Source: Pseudobdellovibrionaceae bacterium
GTDB taxonomy: Bacteria > Bdellovibrionota > Bdellovibrionia > Bdellovibrionales > UBA1609
DNA length: 64,000 nt
Assembly (NCBI GenBank): GCA_018663505.1
Contig: JABJQG010000013.1
Coordinates: 62,001 to 126,000, forward strand
Reading direction: 5' to 3'
Shown: positions 45,341-54,373 of the stretch, piece after piece
Layout of the letters: each line of letters begins with the position of its first letter
How positions within the stretch are numbered: the stretch's first letter is position 1
Position numbers and translations under genes: made by a program
The notes under the pieces: model-generated
The model's database searches: none
What the model saw: only the letters and a program-made list of their open reading frames with translations
Told to the model about the DNA's origin: nothing

Positions 45341-46894
45341 ATGGATGTACGATCACAAATATCAATGATTTTTCACTTAGACAAATGTATTGGATGTCAC
45401 ACTTGTTCTGTTGCCTGTAAAAATATTTGGACGGACCGAAAAGGTGCCGAATACATGTGGTGGAACAATGTGGAAACTAAACCTGGTACTGGTTACCCCG
45501 GAAAATGGGAAGACCAAGAAATTTATAAAGGTGGATGGGTCAAAGATGGCGAAGGGATAAAACTTAAAGGGGCAGGTAAGAAAAAGGGGTTATTAAATAT
45601 TTTTCATAATCCACACTTGCCGGTAATTGATGATTATTACGAGCCTTTTACATATAAATACTTAAACCTTATTGAAGCACCGGCTGCTGATGATCAACCA
45701 ACAGCTCGCCCTGTGTCTTTGATTACTGGAAAACCCATTGATATTAAAATGGGCCCTAACTGGGATGATGATTTAAGTGGAACTCCAGATTACGCGAGGA
45801 ATGATCCAAATTTAAAGAAATTATCTAAAGCCGAGCAAGAAGCCATGTTTCAGTTAGAGCGAATGGCATTTTATTATTTACCACGAATTTGTAATCATTG
45901 TTTAAATCCAGCTTGTGTGGCTTCTTGTCCCTCAGGTGCAATTTATAAGCGTGGAGAGGACGGTGTCGTATTAATTAACCAAGACAAGTGTCGCGCTTGG
46001 AGAATGTGTGTCACAGCATGTCCTTACAAAAAAACTTATTATAACTGGAATTCAGGTAAGTCAGAAAAATGTATTTTATGTTATCCAAGATTAGAAACAG
46101 GCCAAGCGCCAGCTTGCATGCACTCTTGTGTGGGGCGAATTCGTTATCTAGGAAATATTTTATATGATGCTGATAGAATTCACGAGATAGCTTCTGTTCC
46201 TGAAGATCAGTTAGTGGATAAGCAGATGGAATTAATGCTAGATCCATTTGACCCAAAAGTTATTGAAGCAGCTAAGAAAAATGGAGTCCCAGATTCAACA
46301 ATCCGGTCAGCACAGAGATCGCCGGCTTATAAATTTATTAAGACTTGGGGTTTAGCATTACCACTGCACCCAGAATACAGAACATTACCTAGCTTGTTCT
46401 ATGTACCACCACTTTTGCCTGTTATGGCCTCAGTGAGTGATACTAAAAATACAGAACAACAAGCTAAAATTGGAGAAGTGGCAAAGGTTTGGGATGACAA
46501 ATGGCTTTATAACACAACCACAGAGGAGCTTTTTGGAAGTATTGAAGACGCTAGGATGCCAATGGAATATATGGCTAGCCTGTTTAGTGCTGGTAACACA
46601 GAGCAAATTAAAGATCGTTTGAAAAAGTTAATGGCGGTAAGAATCCACAGAAGGTGGACAACGGTGGGGGATATTTCTGAAGAAAAAGCGAAGGGAGCCT
46701 TAAAAGAGGCTGGCCTTGACGGAAAAATGGCAGATGAAATCTATTACCTAACATCATTGGCTAAATTTGATGACAGGTTTGTAATACCAGCAGCTCATCG
46801 TGAACAAGCCATAGAAATGCTTGAGTTCACCGGAGATAAAAAAGGCAGCACAGGGTTTGGTTTTAAAGAAGGTACTGCTAAGAGGGGATTATAG
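45341..46894 (+). CDS. narH: Respiratory nitrate reductase beta subunit
   Basis: NarH carries four iron-sulfur clusters between NarI and NarG. The product is 517 residues. Cluster ligands lie in CIGCHTCSVACKN (about 18-30), CNHCLNPACVASCP (about 184-197), CRAWRMCVTACP (about 217-228) and CILCYPRLETGQAPAC. The third group has Trp where a ferredoxin would have the second Cys, as expected for the [3Fe-4S] cluster of NarH. It begins 20 bases after narG, and narJ begins one base after its stop. Confidence 0.97.
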   Translation: MDVRSQISMIFHLDKCIGCHTCSVACKNIWTDRKGAEYMWWNNVETKPGTGYPGKWEDQEIYKGGWVKDGEGIKLKGAGKKKGLLNIFHNPHLPVIDDYYEPFTYKYLNLIEAPAADDQPTARPVSLITGKPIDIKMGPNWDDDLSGTPDYARNDPNLKKLSKAEQEAMFQLERMAFYYLPRICNHCLNPACVASCPSGAIYKRGEDGVVLINQDKCRAWRMCVTACPYKKTYYNWNSGKSEKCILCYPRLETGQAPACMHSCVGRIRYLGNILYDADRIHEIASVPEDQLVDKQMELMLDPFDPKVIEAAKKNGVPDSTIRSAQRSPAYKFIKTWGLALPLHPEYRTLPSLFYVPPLLPVMASVSDTKNTEQQAKIGEVAKVWDDKWLYNTTTEELFGSIEDARMPMEYMASLFSAGNTEQIKDRLKKLMAVRIHRRWTTVGDISEEKAKGALKEAGLDGKMADEIYYLTSLAKFDDRFVIPAAHREQAIEMLEFTGDKKGSTGFGFKEGTAKRGL

Positions 46895-46895
46895 A

Positions 46896-47585
46896 ATGAG
46901 TCACTTAGACCACTACAGTCGCATAGCAGCAATGTTTGAGTATCCAGGTATTGAGTTTCCTCAAAGAATTAAGACCATTATTGAGGAGTTAGAAACTCAA
47001 GAGAAATATCAAGAGGCAGTTTCAGAGATAAAAATGTTTTTTGGTTTTTTACCGGTAGATGACCTTAAAAAAATGCAGGAACTTTTTACTAGATCTTTTG
47101 ATGTTCAATCTGTAACAACATTAGATTTAGGTTATGTTCTTTTTGGTGACGATTATAAAAGAGGTGACATGCTAGCGAACCTGAATCGTGAGCATCGCCT
47201 GGCTGGGAATGAATTAAATAATGAACTTTCGGACCATTTACCTAATTTGTTACGACTGATTCCAAAATTAACAGATGAAGAAGTGCTGCATGAGTTAGTA
47301 GAAGAGATCATAGCTCCGGCCCTTAGAATAATGGTAGCTGAGTTTAGTCCTAGCCGCATTGACATGAAAAATAAGGCGTATAAAAAACATTACAAAACCT
47401 TAATAGATGTGCCTGAAACAAATAGCTCTGTACTTTATCAACACACTTTAAAAGCATTACGAGAATTGTTAATGGCTGATTTTAAAATTGTAGAAAAACC
47501 AGCCTTTGGAATAAAGAGTGATTTTTTACACTCAATTACACAAGAAAATGAAATTGAAGCAAAAGCAGAAAACTTAAGTCAATAA
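46896..47585 (+). CDS. narJ: Nitrate reductase assembly chaperone NarJ
   Basis: NarJ is a cytoplasmic TorD-family chaperone needed to load cofactor into NarG; it is not part of the final enzyme. The product is 229 residues from the ATG at 46896, which follows AGAGGGG. An in-frame start at 46821 lies inside narH and is not needed. The family pattern is seen in YSRIAAMFEYPG near the N-terminus, LGYVLFGDDYKRGDML (about 70-85) and DHLPNLLRLIPK. Position between narH and narI confirms the call. Confidence 0.93.
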   Translation: MSHLDHYSRIAAMFEYPGIEFPQRIKTIIEELETQEKYQEAVSEIKMFFGFLPVDDLKKMQELFTRSFDVQSVTTLDLGYVLFGDDYKRGDMLANLNREHRLAGNELNNELSDHLPNLLRLIPKLTDEEVLHELVEEIIAPALRIMVAEFSPSRIDMKNKAYKKHYKTLIDVPETNSSVLYQHTLKALRELLMADFKIVEKPAFGIKSDFLHSITQENEIEAKAENLSQ

Positions 47586-47599
47586 AAGAGAGGAAATCC

Positions 47600-48328
47600 A
47601 TGTCTTCATTAGATAGTTTTTTATTTATTATTTTTCCATACCTTGCCGTTGGAATATTTTTACTAGGATCAATATGGAGATATAAGCAAACGGGATTTAA
47701 GTACTCCAGTTTATCAGCCCAATTTTTAGAGGGTAGGAAAGGGTTTTGGGGTACGGTGCCTTTTCACTGGGGGCTTATTGTCATATTTTTATTACACCTC
47801 ACTGTCTTTTTGTTCCCCCAACTTACTTTAGGGTGGAGCTCTTCACCAATACGGTTAATAGCCACGGAAATCGTTGCTTTTACTTTTGGATTAAGTGCCC
47901 TTGTGGGACTTGTTGCCCTGTTTATTCGCCGTATTTCTGATGCCCGAGTGAAAATGGTTACAAACAATATGGATTTGGCTATTGAAGTTTTACTTTTAGC
48001 TCAAATCATATTAGGTTGTTGGATTGCTGTTGGTTACCGCTGGGGATACTCTTGGTTTGCAGCAGATTTGTCACCTTACTTGTGGTCAATTGTTAAGTTC
48101 TCTCCAGATGCAACAGCTGTTGTAGCAATGCCAATTGTGATTAAACTTCATATAGCTGGAGCTTTTTTAGTTATACTTATGATTCCTTTTACTCGCTTAG
48201 TTCATTTTCTGGTAGCTCCTTTTCATTATATTTGGAGACCTTATCAACAGGTGATTTGGCATTGGAATAAAAAAACTATTCGCGATAAAAAAACTCCTTG
48301 GAGTGAAAAAAGACCTTTCAACAACTAA
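47600..48328 (+). CDS. narI: Respiratory nitrate reductase gamma subunit
   Basis: NarI is the cytochrome b subunit that oxidises quinol and anchors NarGH to the inner membrane. The product is 242 residues with five membrane segments. It starts with FLFIIFPYLAVGIFLLGSIWRY, which is here split as FLFIIFPYLAVGIFLLGS and the basic IWRY end; candidate heme-ligand His residues are in PFHWGLIVIFLLHL and in KLHIAGAF and RLVHFLVAPFHY. The start at 47600 has GAGAGGAA upstream. Spacing to narJ is 14 bases. Confidence 0.95.
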   Translation: MSSLDSFLFIIFPYLAVGIFLLGSIWRYKQTGFKYSSLSAQFLEGRKGFWGTVPFHWGLIVIFLLHLTVFLFPQLTLGWSSSPIRLIATEIVAFTFGLSALVGLVALFIRRISDARVKMVTNNMDLAIEVLLLAQIILGCWIAVGYRWGYSWFAADLSPYLWSIVKFSPDATAVVAMPIVIKLHIAGAFLVILMIPFTRLVHFLVAPFHYIWRPYQQVIWHWNKKTIRDKKTPWSEKRPFNN

Positions 48329-48442
48329 GATTTAAAAATTAAAGTTTTAAAACATAAAAAATAGATACGAAAAAGAAAAATTAACACAAGTAAAATGGCG
48401 CAATAACTAATACAGCAGGGCAGCGAGCCCAGGGGTAAAATC

Positions 48443-50050
48443 ATGTCAGCAAACATAGAAAAATGGGATGTGGAGAACGAGGAGTTCTGGGAAAGCAAGG
48501 GGAAGAAAATTGCTAATAGGAATTTATGGATTTCTATCCCTAGTCTTCTTTGCGGATTTGCAGTTTGGTTATTTTGGGGCATTATAACCGTGCAAATGTT
48601 AAATTTAGGTTTTGACTTTACTAAGGCTGAACTTTTTACTTTGATGGCTATTGCGGGGTTAAGTGGAGCTACTCTTAGGATCCCAAGTACCTTTTTTATT
48701 CGAATTGCAGGAGGACGAAATACAATATTTTTCACCACAGCTCTTCTTATGGTGCCAGCAATTGGAGCGGGAATTGCGCTTCAAGATAAAAATACACCTC
48801 TTTGGATTTTTCAAACCTTGGCTCTACTTTCTGGCTTTGGTGGGGGTAACTTTGCATCCTCAATGTCAAATATTAGTTTCTTTTACCCTAAACGCGTTCA
48901 AGGGACCTCCCTTGGTTTAAATGCCGGACTTGGCAACTTTGGTGTGACCACAATGCAAATCCTTGTTCCATTGGCTATGACTATTGGGCTTTTTGGCGGC
49001 GATTCAATGACCTTAGTTAACGGTAGTGGTACTTTAATTGGTAAAATCCCAGCAGGCACTGAAACCTATATTCATAACGCAGGCTATATTTGGCTTTTAT
49101 TTTTAATACCCTTGGCTGTTTTTGGTTGGTTTGGAATGAATAATCTAAAAACAGAAAAAGTGACTCCAAACCCTGGATCACCAATAAATGCTTTTATAAA
49201 AATTTCTGGATTATTAGCTATTGGTTTTATAACAGCTGCTGCAGGTCTATATTTATTACTGCCAGCCCCAACAGGGATCGGACTTTTAAGTAAGTGGATT
49301 GTGTTACCCATGGTAATTGTAGCCACGGTGTTATTAATGAAATACCTTACTAGAGGCGAACTTCGAGCTAATTTAGATAGACAATATAAAATTTTTGATA
49401 ATAAGCACACATGGGCCATGACAATTATTTATACCATGACTTTTGGTTCTTTTATTGGTTTTTCGGCAGCCTTTCCTTTGGCCATAAAAGTGATTTTTGG
49501 GTTTCAACATATTACGGCTGCTGATGGCAGTTTGACACATGATTTAATCAACAAGGCTGGCCCTAGTGCTCTTATGTATGCATGGATGGGACCATTTATT
49601 GGTGCTCTGATTCGCCCTGTGGGAGGATGGATTTCTGATAAAGTGGGAGGAGCAAAGGTTACTCAGATTGTTTCTGTTGTAATGATCGCTTCAGCACTAG
49701 GAGTGGCATACTATATGAATGCTGCATATCACTCAGCCACTCCAGAGGAGTTTTTCTGGCCTTTTTTCTTACTGTTCATAGTTTTATTTACAGCAACTGG
49801 TGTTGGTAATGGTTCAACATTTAGAACTATTGCCATGGTTTTTGATGAAGAACAAGCTGGTCCGGTTCTGGGTTGGACATCAGCAGTTGCAGCTTATGGA
49901 GCTTTCATTATACCCAAGGTTTTTGGGGAACAAATTAAAGCAACAACACCCCAATATGCCCTATATGGATTTGCAATTTTTTACTTTGTATGCTTAGTGT
50001 TGAACTGGTGGTTTTATATGCGGCCAAATGCTTACATTAAAAATCCCTAA
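48443..50050 (+). CDS. narK: Nitrate/nitrite transporter of the NarK family
   Basis: This major facilitator transporter imports nitrate or exchanges nitrate and nitrite across the inner membrane. The product is 535 residues with about 12 membrane segments and a larger loop in the middle. The nitrate signatures of the NNP family are present: GFGGGNFASSMSNISFF (about residues 130-146) and later TGVGNGSTFRTIAMVF. The conserved Arg of the first half is in GATLRIPSTFF. It is 114 bases downstream of narI and in the same direction. Confidence 0.94.
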   Translation: MSANIEKWDVENEEFWESKGKKIANRNLWISIPSLLCGFAVWLFWGIITVQMLNLGFDFTKAELFTLMAIAGLSGATLRIPSTFFIRIAGGRNTIFFTTALLMVPAIGAGIALQDKNTPLWIFQTLALLSGFGGGNFASSMSNISFFYPKRVQGTSLGLNAGLGNFGVTTMQILVPLAMTIGLFGGDSMTLVNGSGTLIGKIPAGTETYIHNAGYIWLLFLIPLAVFGWFGMNNLKTEKVTPNPGSPINAFIKISGLLAIGFITAAAGLYLLLPAPTGIGLLSKWIVLPMVIVATVLLMKYLTRGELRANLDRQYKIFDNKHTWAMTIIYTMTFGSFIGFSAAFPLAIKVIFGFQHITAADGSLTHDLINKAGPSALMYAWMGPFIGALIRPVGGWISDKVGGAKVTQIVSVVMIASALGVAYYMNAAYHSATPEEFFWPFFLLFIVLFTATGVGNGSTFRTIAMVFDEEQAGPVLGWTSAVAAYGAFIIPKVFGEQIKATTPQYALYGFAIFYFVCLVLNWWFYMRPNAYIKNP

Positions 50051-50084
50051 AATAATTTAGTGATAGAACTTGGAGAGATTCTAG

Positions 50085-50729
50085 ATGGATATGAAAAAAG
50101 ATGACCCTGTGAAAAAAAATGTGGAAAAAAACTCAGGTGGAGAGGAACTTTCTCCAATGGATCCTCCATCAGCAATGGATCCTCCTAATATTGATGAAAT
50201 ACCCAAAGCCGATCGACATATATTTTTACAAAGACTCATGGAAGAACATGAAGAGCTCACTAAGGAGTTAAATAACTTTGAAAAAGCTATTACTGAAATT
50301 TCTGAAAAAGGAGTAACAAAAGAAGCTGATCGAGCTTTTAGACATTTTTTTCACTTTTTTGATCAAGAAGTTTTGGACCACCAGAAAAAAGAAGAAAAAG
50401 AACTGTTTCCTATTTTGGCGAAAAGGTTGCCACCTGTGGAAGGTGTTTACCCAGGTTCAGAATCCGAATCTTTAACTCCTGTAGAAATCATGGAAGATGA
50501 TCATTTAAAAATTATCCAACTTGTGGCTGTGGTCTTTAATTTCTTTGGTTTAGCAAGTCGTATGAAAGACCCAACTTCAAGGGTTATGGTTTTGGACGCA
50601 GCTATTGAACAAGGAAAATCACTTGTGGAATTGTTACGTTTACATATGTTTCGTGAGGATAATGTTGTTTTTGTATTAGCCCATCAGAATATTGATAAAG
50701 AATTGTTTGATAGAATGAATTTACATTAA
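50085..50729 (+). CDS. Hemerythrin-domain protein
   Basis: The 214-residue product has a Pro/Asp/Met-rich N-terminal stretch (about 1-45) followed by a four-helix hemerythrin domain. Likely di-iron ligands are in LMEEHEEL, HFFHFFDQEVLDHQKKEEKELF, MEDDHLKII and RLHMFREDNVVF with a late AHQN. It lies 35 bases after narK. Proteins of this type sense oxygen, repair iron-sulfur centres or handle nitric oxide; next to nitrate reduction a role against NO is plausible, but this is inference from position. Confidence 0.85.
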   Translation: MDMKKDDPVKKNVEKNSGGEELSPMDPPSAMDPPNIDEIPKADRHIFLQRLMEEHEELTKELNNFEKAITEISEKGVTKEADRAFRHFFHFFDQEVLDHQKKEEKELFPILAKRLPPVEGVYPGSESESLTPVEIMEDDHLKIIQLVAVVFNFFGLASRMKDPTSRVMVLDAAIEQGKSLVELLRLHMFREDNVVFVLAHQNIDKELFDRMNLH

Positions 50730-50801
50730 AAATGATGTGTAGCTATATTCCCCGTATTTAGTGAATATAGCTAACTAAAAGTTCAAATTTCAGGAGATAA
50801 A

Positions 50802-51377
50802 ATGGATGAAATTCAAGGTAATCTAAGTACTAAAGAAATTGAAGAAGAGAAAAAAAGAGTAGAAAGTTTAATGAAAGCTTCTGATGATATTGTGGATCAA
50901 GTTGTGAACATGACTCATCTTGAAATTTGTCAAAAACTAGAGAGCATTGGTGTTAAAGAAACAAATCGGATTGCTTTTAGAAACCTCGTTGAAGAAAGTA
51001 TTTTTACACCACAGACAATTATTGAGCATTGGATAGAGCAAATTGAAAAAGAAACAGGACTTTTAGAAAAAGTGTTTTTAGAAGCCTGTGCTGCACGTCT
51101 TTGGCAGTTGTGGTTTAAGGACCGTCCTTTAGATAGATCTCTTCACTTTTTATATCAATCTGGATATCAAGCTCAAACTGATGATAATTTAGATCGTGCT
51201 ATGCAATCTTGGAAAAAGTTATGGGAGGCTTTAGAGTGTCGAGGCTACATTAATGTGAAAGATCTTCCAGATGAATTAGCTCTTTCAGAACCTCAAGGGG
51301 TATCCTTGCAACTTAAAGATTGGGTGAGTGATTTTAAAAAATTAACTTCAAAAGTAGAAAAACAAAATTTAATGTAA
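50802..51377 (+). CDS. Conserved-looking protein of unknown function in the nitrate island
   Basis: I do not recognise this 191-residue protein. It is predicted mostly helical, with a long charged N-terminal helix (EEIEEEKKRVESLMKASDD is the type; about residues 10-35), a central aromatic segment with LEACAARLWQLWFKDRPLDRS (cited as EACAARLW and WFKDRPLD) and no signal peptide, membrane segment or metal motif. It has an AGGAG site 5 bases upstream of its ATG and follows the hemerythrin gene by 72 bases, so it is likely co-expressed with the nitrate genes. It might be an assembly factor or a stress protein; there is no direct evidence. Confidence 0.7.
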   Translation: MDEIQGNLSTKEIEEEKKRVESLMKASDDIVDQVVNMTHLEICQKLESIGVKETNRIAFRNLVEESIFTPQTIIEHWIEQIEKETGLLEKVFLEACAARLWQLWFKDRPLDRSLHFLYQSGYQAQTDDNLDRAMQSWKKLWEALECRGYINVKDLPDELALSEPQGVSLQLKDWVSDFKKLTSKVEKQNLM

Positions 51378-51420
51378 CATGTTTAAGAGAGACTAAATTA
51401 ACCAAGAGGAGCTTATACCA

Positions 51421-51501
51421 ATAACTTTAAAATTTTTCTTTTTTTCGTTCTATTTTTAGAGAGCTAAAATAGAACGAAAAAAAGAAAAATTTTAAAGTTA
51501 T
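51421..51501. repeat. Perfect inverted repeat with 36-base arms
   Basis: Arms 51421-51456 and 51466-51501 are exact inverted repeats around a nine-base loop (51457-51465). The sequence is A/T-rich (tttttctttttttcgttc type). It sits between the unknown nitrate-island gene and moeA. It is far longer and more perfect than a normal terminator and has no following T run. Confidence 0.9.
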
Positions 51502-51676
51502 GACACAATAGAAAATTCCAAAGTTTGAGATCTAAGTGTTTGGTCAACTGATCCCACATATGATTGAAAAACCGTAGAGCCACTAGCTAAGTTTAGAAAT
51601 TAAGTTTTAGAAATGGGATTCTGCCGGGGCAAAAATTAGAAATAATATTGTTCGTCGTTATACAAAGGAGCTAGAA

Positions 51677-52885
51677 ATGTTAAGTGTGGCTGAGGCCGAC
51701 AAATCCATAATACAAAATATTCCAGAAATTGGTACTATAACTTTAGGTTATCAGGATGTCATAGGAAAGGTTTTAAAAGAACCTTTAGTAGCAGATAGAG
51801 ATTACCCTCCATTTGATCGAGTAACAATGGATGGCATTGCTCTTAATTTTAAGAGCTTTAATCAGGGGTTGCGAAGTTGGCATGTAGAAAAAATCACTCG
51901 AGCTGGAGAGGCACAGTCTACATTACAAGATCAAAATAATTGCATGGAAGTGATGACAGGCGGTGTGTTGCCTGAAGGTTGTGACACTGTGATTCGCTAT
52001 GAAGATGTGATTATTAAAGATAATAATGCTCAGTTAGATCCTCAGGCCTTAGTGAAACAAGGGCAGAATATTCATAAAATGGCTGAGGACTATAAACACG
52101 GGGAACTTTTGCTTGAGAAAGATGTTGCAATAAATGCTGCTCATGTTGCTGTTTTAACTTCAATTGGAAAAGCTCAAGTTAAGGTAGCACAAAGCCCAAA
52201 AATTACAGTTTTAAGTACAGGTGATGAGTTAGTAGAAGTAGAACAAACCCCTCAAGCTTACCAGATAAGAAGGTCTAATGTACACACCGTTGTGGCGGCC
52301 TTGTCAGATCATGGATTTTCAAAAGTAAAAACAGAACATATTATTGATGATAAATCAGCAATTTATAATAAGCTTGAAGCTATTTTGAAAGATACGGATG
52401 TTTTGATTCTTTCAGGTGGAGTTTCCATGGGGAAATTTGATTATATCCCGGAAATATTAGCTGACCTGAAAGTTAAAAAAGTTTTTCATAAAATAAAACA
52501 ACGTCCAGGAAAACCAATGTGGTTTGGTGTAACAGATACAAAAAAAATGGTATTTGGTTTGCCGGGCAATCCAACATCCACACTTCTTAGCTTATATAGA
52601 TATGTGATACCAGCTTTAAAAAAACAACAAGGGCCAAACATTGAGCCAAAAAAATATGCCCGGTTAACAAAAGATTTTTCATTTAAAAAAGAGCTCACAT
52701 ATTTTCTTCCGGTGTCTTTAACCTATGATGAGCAGGGTGTGACTCAAGCAACTCCTATTAAAACAAATGGATCTGGCGATTTTATTTCAATAACTCAGGC
52801 TCAAGGATTTATTGAGTTACCAGCATCAACAATTGATTTTAAAAAAGGTGAAAGTTTTCCACTCTATTTATGGAGAGATCTATGA
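51677..52885 (+). CDS. moeA: Molybdopterin molybdotransferase MoeA
   Basis: MoeA inserts molybdenum into adenylylated molybdopterin. The product is 402 residues. Typical segments are DYPPFDRVTMDGIA near the N-terminus (residues 43-56), VMTGGVLPEGCDTVIRYED, VLSTGDELVE, LILSGGVSMGKFDYI and VFGLPGNPTSTLLS, matching MoeA domains in order, and AAGGAG lies upstream of the ATG. Adenylylation of molybdopterin by MogA or MoaB is needed first; no such gene is in the window. The stop overlaps moaA (ATGA). Confidence 0.95.
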   Translation: MLSVAEADKSIIQNIPEIGTITLGYQDVIGKVLKEPLVADRDYPPFDRVTMDGIALNFKSFNQGLRSWHVEKITRAGEAQSTLQDQNNCMEVMTGGVLPEGCDTVIRYEDVIIKDNNAQLDPQALVKQGQNIHKMAEDYKHGELLLEKDVAINAAHVAVLTSIGKAQVKVAQSPKITVLSTGDELVEVEQTPQAYQIRRSNVHTVVAALSDHGFSKVKTEHIIDDKSAIYNKLEAILKDTDVLILSGGVSMGKFDYIPEILADLKVKKVFHKIKQRPGKPMWFGVTDTKKMVFGLPGNPTSTLLSLYRYVIPALKKQQGPNIEPKKYARLTKDFSFKKELTYFLPVSLTYDEQGVTQATPIKTNGSGDFISITQAQGFIELPASTIDFKKGESFPLYLWRDL

Positions 52886-53895
52886 AAATAGGAACCCTAG
52901 AAAATATACAGCATGCAAAAAGCCTACTAAATACAACACTATTAAGGCCAAAGCCCAGTTCGTTGATTGATGATTACGGGCGATGTATGAAAAAATTAAG
53001 AGTTTCTTTGTTAGAGGCATGTAATTTTAGGTGTTTTTACTGTATGCCTGAAGAGGTACAATTTTTAAAAAATAAAAACCTCTTAAGTGTGGAAGAAGTT
53101 TACAAAATAACTAAAACAATGGTTGGCTTTGGGGTAGATGAAGTTCGTCTTACTGGTGGGGAGCCTTTATTACGTAAAGACTTTAAAGAAATTGTTTTAA
53201 AGTTATCAACCTTGCCCTTGAAAAAACTAGGTTTAACTACAAATGCCTTTTATTTAGAAAAAGAATTAGAATTTTTAAAATTTACACGCCTTAACCACTT
53301 AAATATAAGTCTTGATAGTTTGGATGCCAATAAATTTAATCGAATCACTAAGCGAAATGGTTTTCATCAGGTGATGTCCGCTATTTTAAAAGCGCAGAAA
53401 ATGAATTTTCGAGTAAAACTAAATATGGTTCTATTAAGAGGGGTTAATGATTCAGAGGTTTTTGATTTCATTAATTTTTCTAAAGAAAATAATATTGAAG
53501 TTCGTTTTTTAGAGGTTATGAAAATTGGACAAGCTTATACGCAAAATAATAATATCTATATGTCTGCTCAAGAGATTATAGAACTTATTAAGCAAAAAGA
53601 GCCGTTGATCCCCGTACCTATGGCAAAGGACTCTACTTCTTTTAATTTTAGGACAAGTTCTGGTGCCAGTATTGGCTTTATAGCTTCTGAAAGTCAGTCT
53701 TTTTGTGGGGCTTGTTCTCGATTAAGATTGTCATCAGAAGGATTTTTACGAGCCTGTTTAATGAAAGAAGATGGTTTAAGTTTAAGAAATAAATCTGAAG
53801 AAGAGATTTATGAACTTTGTAATAAAGTTTTAAAGTTAAAACCTATTGAACGTCTTTATGGAATAAAACAAGATATGTATAAAATTGGAGGTTGA
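52882..53895 (+). CDS. moaA: GTP 3',8-cyclase MoaA
   Basis: MoaA is the radical SAM enzyme that starts molybdopterin synthesis from GTP, together with MoaC. The product is 337 residues from the ATG at 52882, which overlaps moeA by four bases. The radical SAM cluster ligands are Cys47, Cys51 and Cys54 in ACNFRCFYC. The second cluster is in FCGACSRLRLSSEGFLRAC in the C-terminal part (cited by FCGACSR and LRAC). The protein ends in GG, the conserved tail that reaches the active site. Confidence 0.96.
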   Translation: MKIGTLENIQHAKSLLNTTLLRPKPSSLIDDYGRCMKKLRVSLLEACNFRCFYCMPEEVQFLKNKNLLSVEEVYKITKTMVGFGVDEVRLTGGEPLLRKDFKEIVLKLSTLPLKKLGLTTNAFYLEKELEFLKFTRLNHLNISLDSLDANKFNRITKRNGFHQVMSAILKAQKMNFRVKLNMVLLRGVNDSEVFDFINFSKENNIEVRFLEVMKIGQAYTQNNNIYMSAQEIIELIKQKEPLIPVPMAKDSTSFNFRTSSGASIGFIASESQSFCGACSRLRLSSEGFLRACLMKEDGLSLRNKSEEEIYELCNKVLKLKPIERLYGIKQDMYKIGG

Positions 53896-53899
53896 TGTC

Positions 53900-54373
53900 A
53901 TGTTAACTCATGTAGACGACAAAAATAAACCTAAAATGGTGGATGTGAGTAAGAAGGCTGTGACTTTTAGAGAGGCCAGTGCTCAATCGGTTGTGCGTTT
54001 AACCCCAGAAATTATGAACTTATTAATAGCAGGGGATATTCAAACAAAAAAAGGCCCCGTATTTAGTACAGCTATAATTGCAGGGACTATGGCTGTTAAA
54101 AAAACCAGTGATATAATTCCTTTTTGCCACCCATTGCCTTTGGATGCCTGTCAATTTACAATTAAGCCTATTAACTCTACAGATGTTCAGATTGAGTGCT
54201 ATGCAAACACCTACCATAAAACAGGTATTGAAATGGAAGTGCTCTGTGGAGCTAGTGTTGCTGCACTGACAATTTATGATATGTGCAAAGCCATGTCTCA
54301 TGAGATAGAAATCTTAAATACATTTTTGTTAAAAAAATCCGGAGGAAAAAGTGATTTTAACAAAACAAAATAG
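53900..54373 (+). CDS. moaC: Cyclic pyranopterin monophosphate synthase MoaC
   Basis: MoaC converts the MoaA product to cyclic pyranopterin monophosphate. The product is 157 residues from the ATG at 53900, with GGAGG 8 bases upstream; an earlier TTG at 53885 is not needed. Conserved motifs are MVDVSKKAVTFREA, TSDIIPFCHPLPLDAC (about residues 66-81) and TGIEMEVLCGASVAALTIYDM (cited as GIEMEVLCGAS and ALTIYDM). The next gene begins 23 bases before its stop. Confidence 0.96.
   Translation: MLTHVDDKNKPKMVDVSKKAVTFREASAQSVVRLTPEIMNLLIAGDIQTKKGPVFSTAIIAGTMAVKKTSDIIPFCHPLPLDACQFTIKPINSTDVQIECYANTYHKTGIEMEVLCGASVAALTIYDMCKAMSHEIEILNTFLLKKSGGKSDFNKTK

Noticed and set aside
51640-51676. ModE or molybdate-responsive site before moeA (CGTCGTTATAC).
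   Set aside because: Only one half resembles a ModE half-site and there is no inverted partner at the correct distance.
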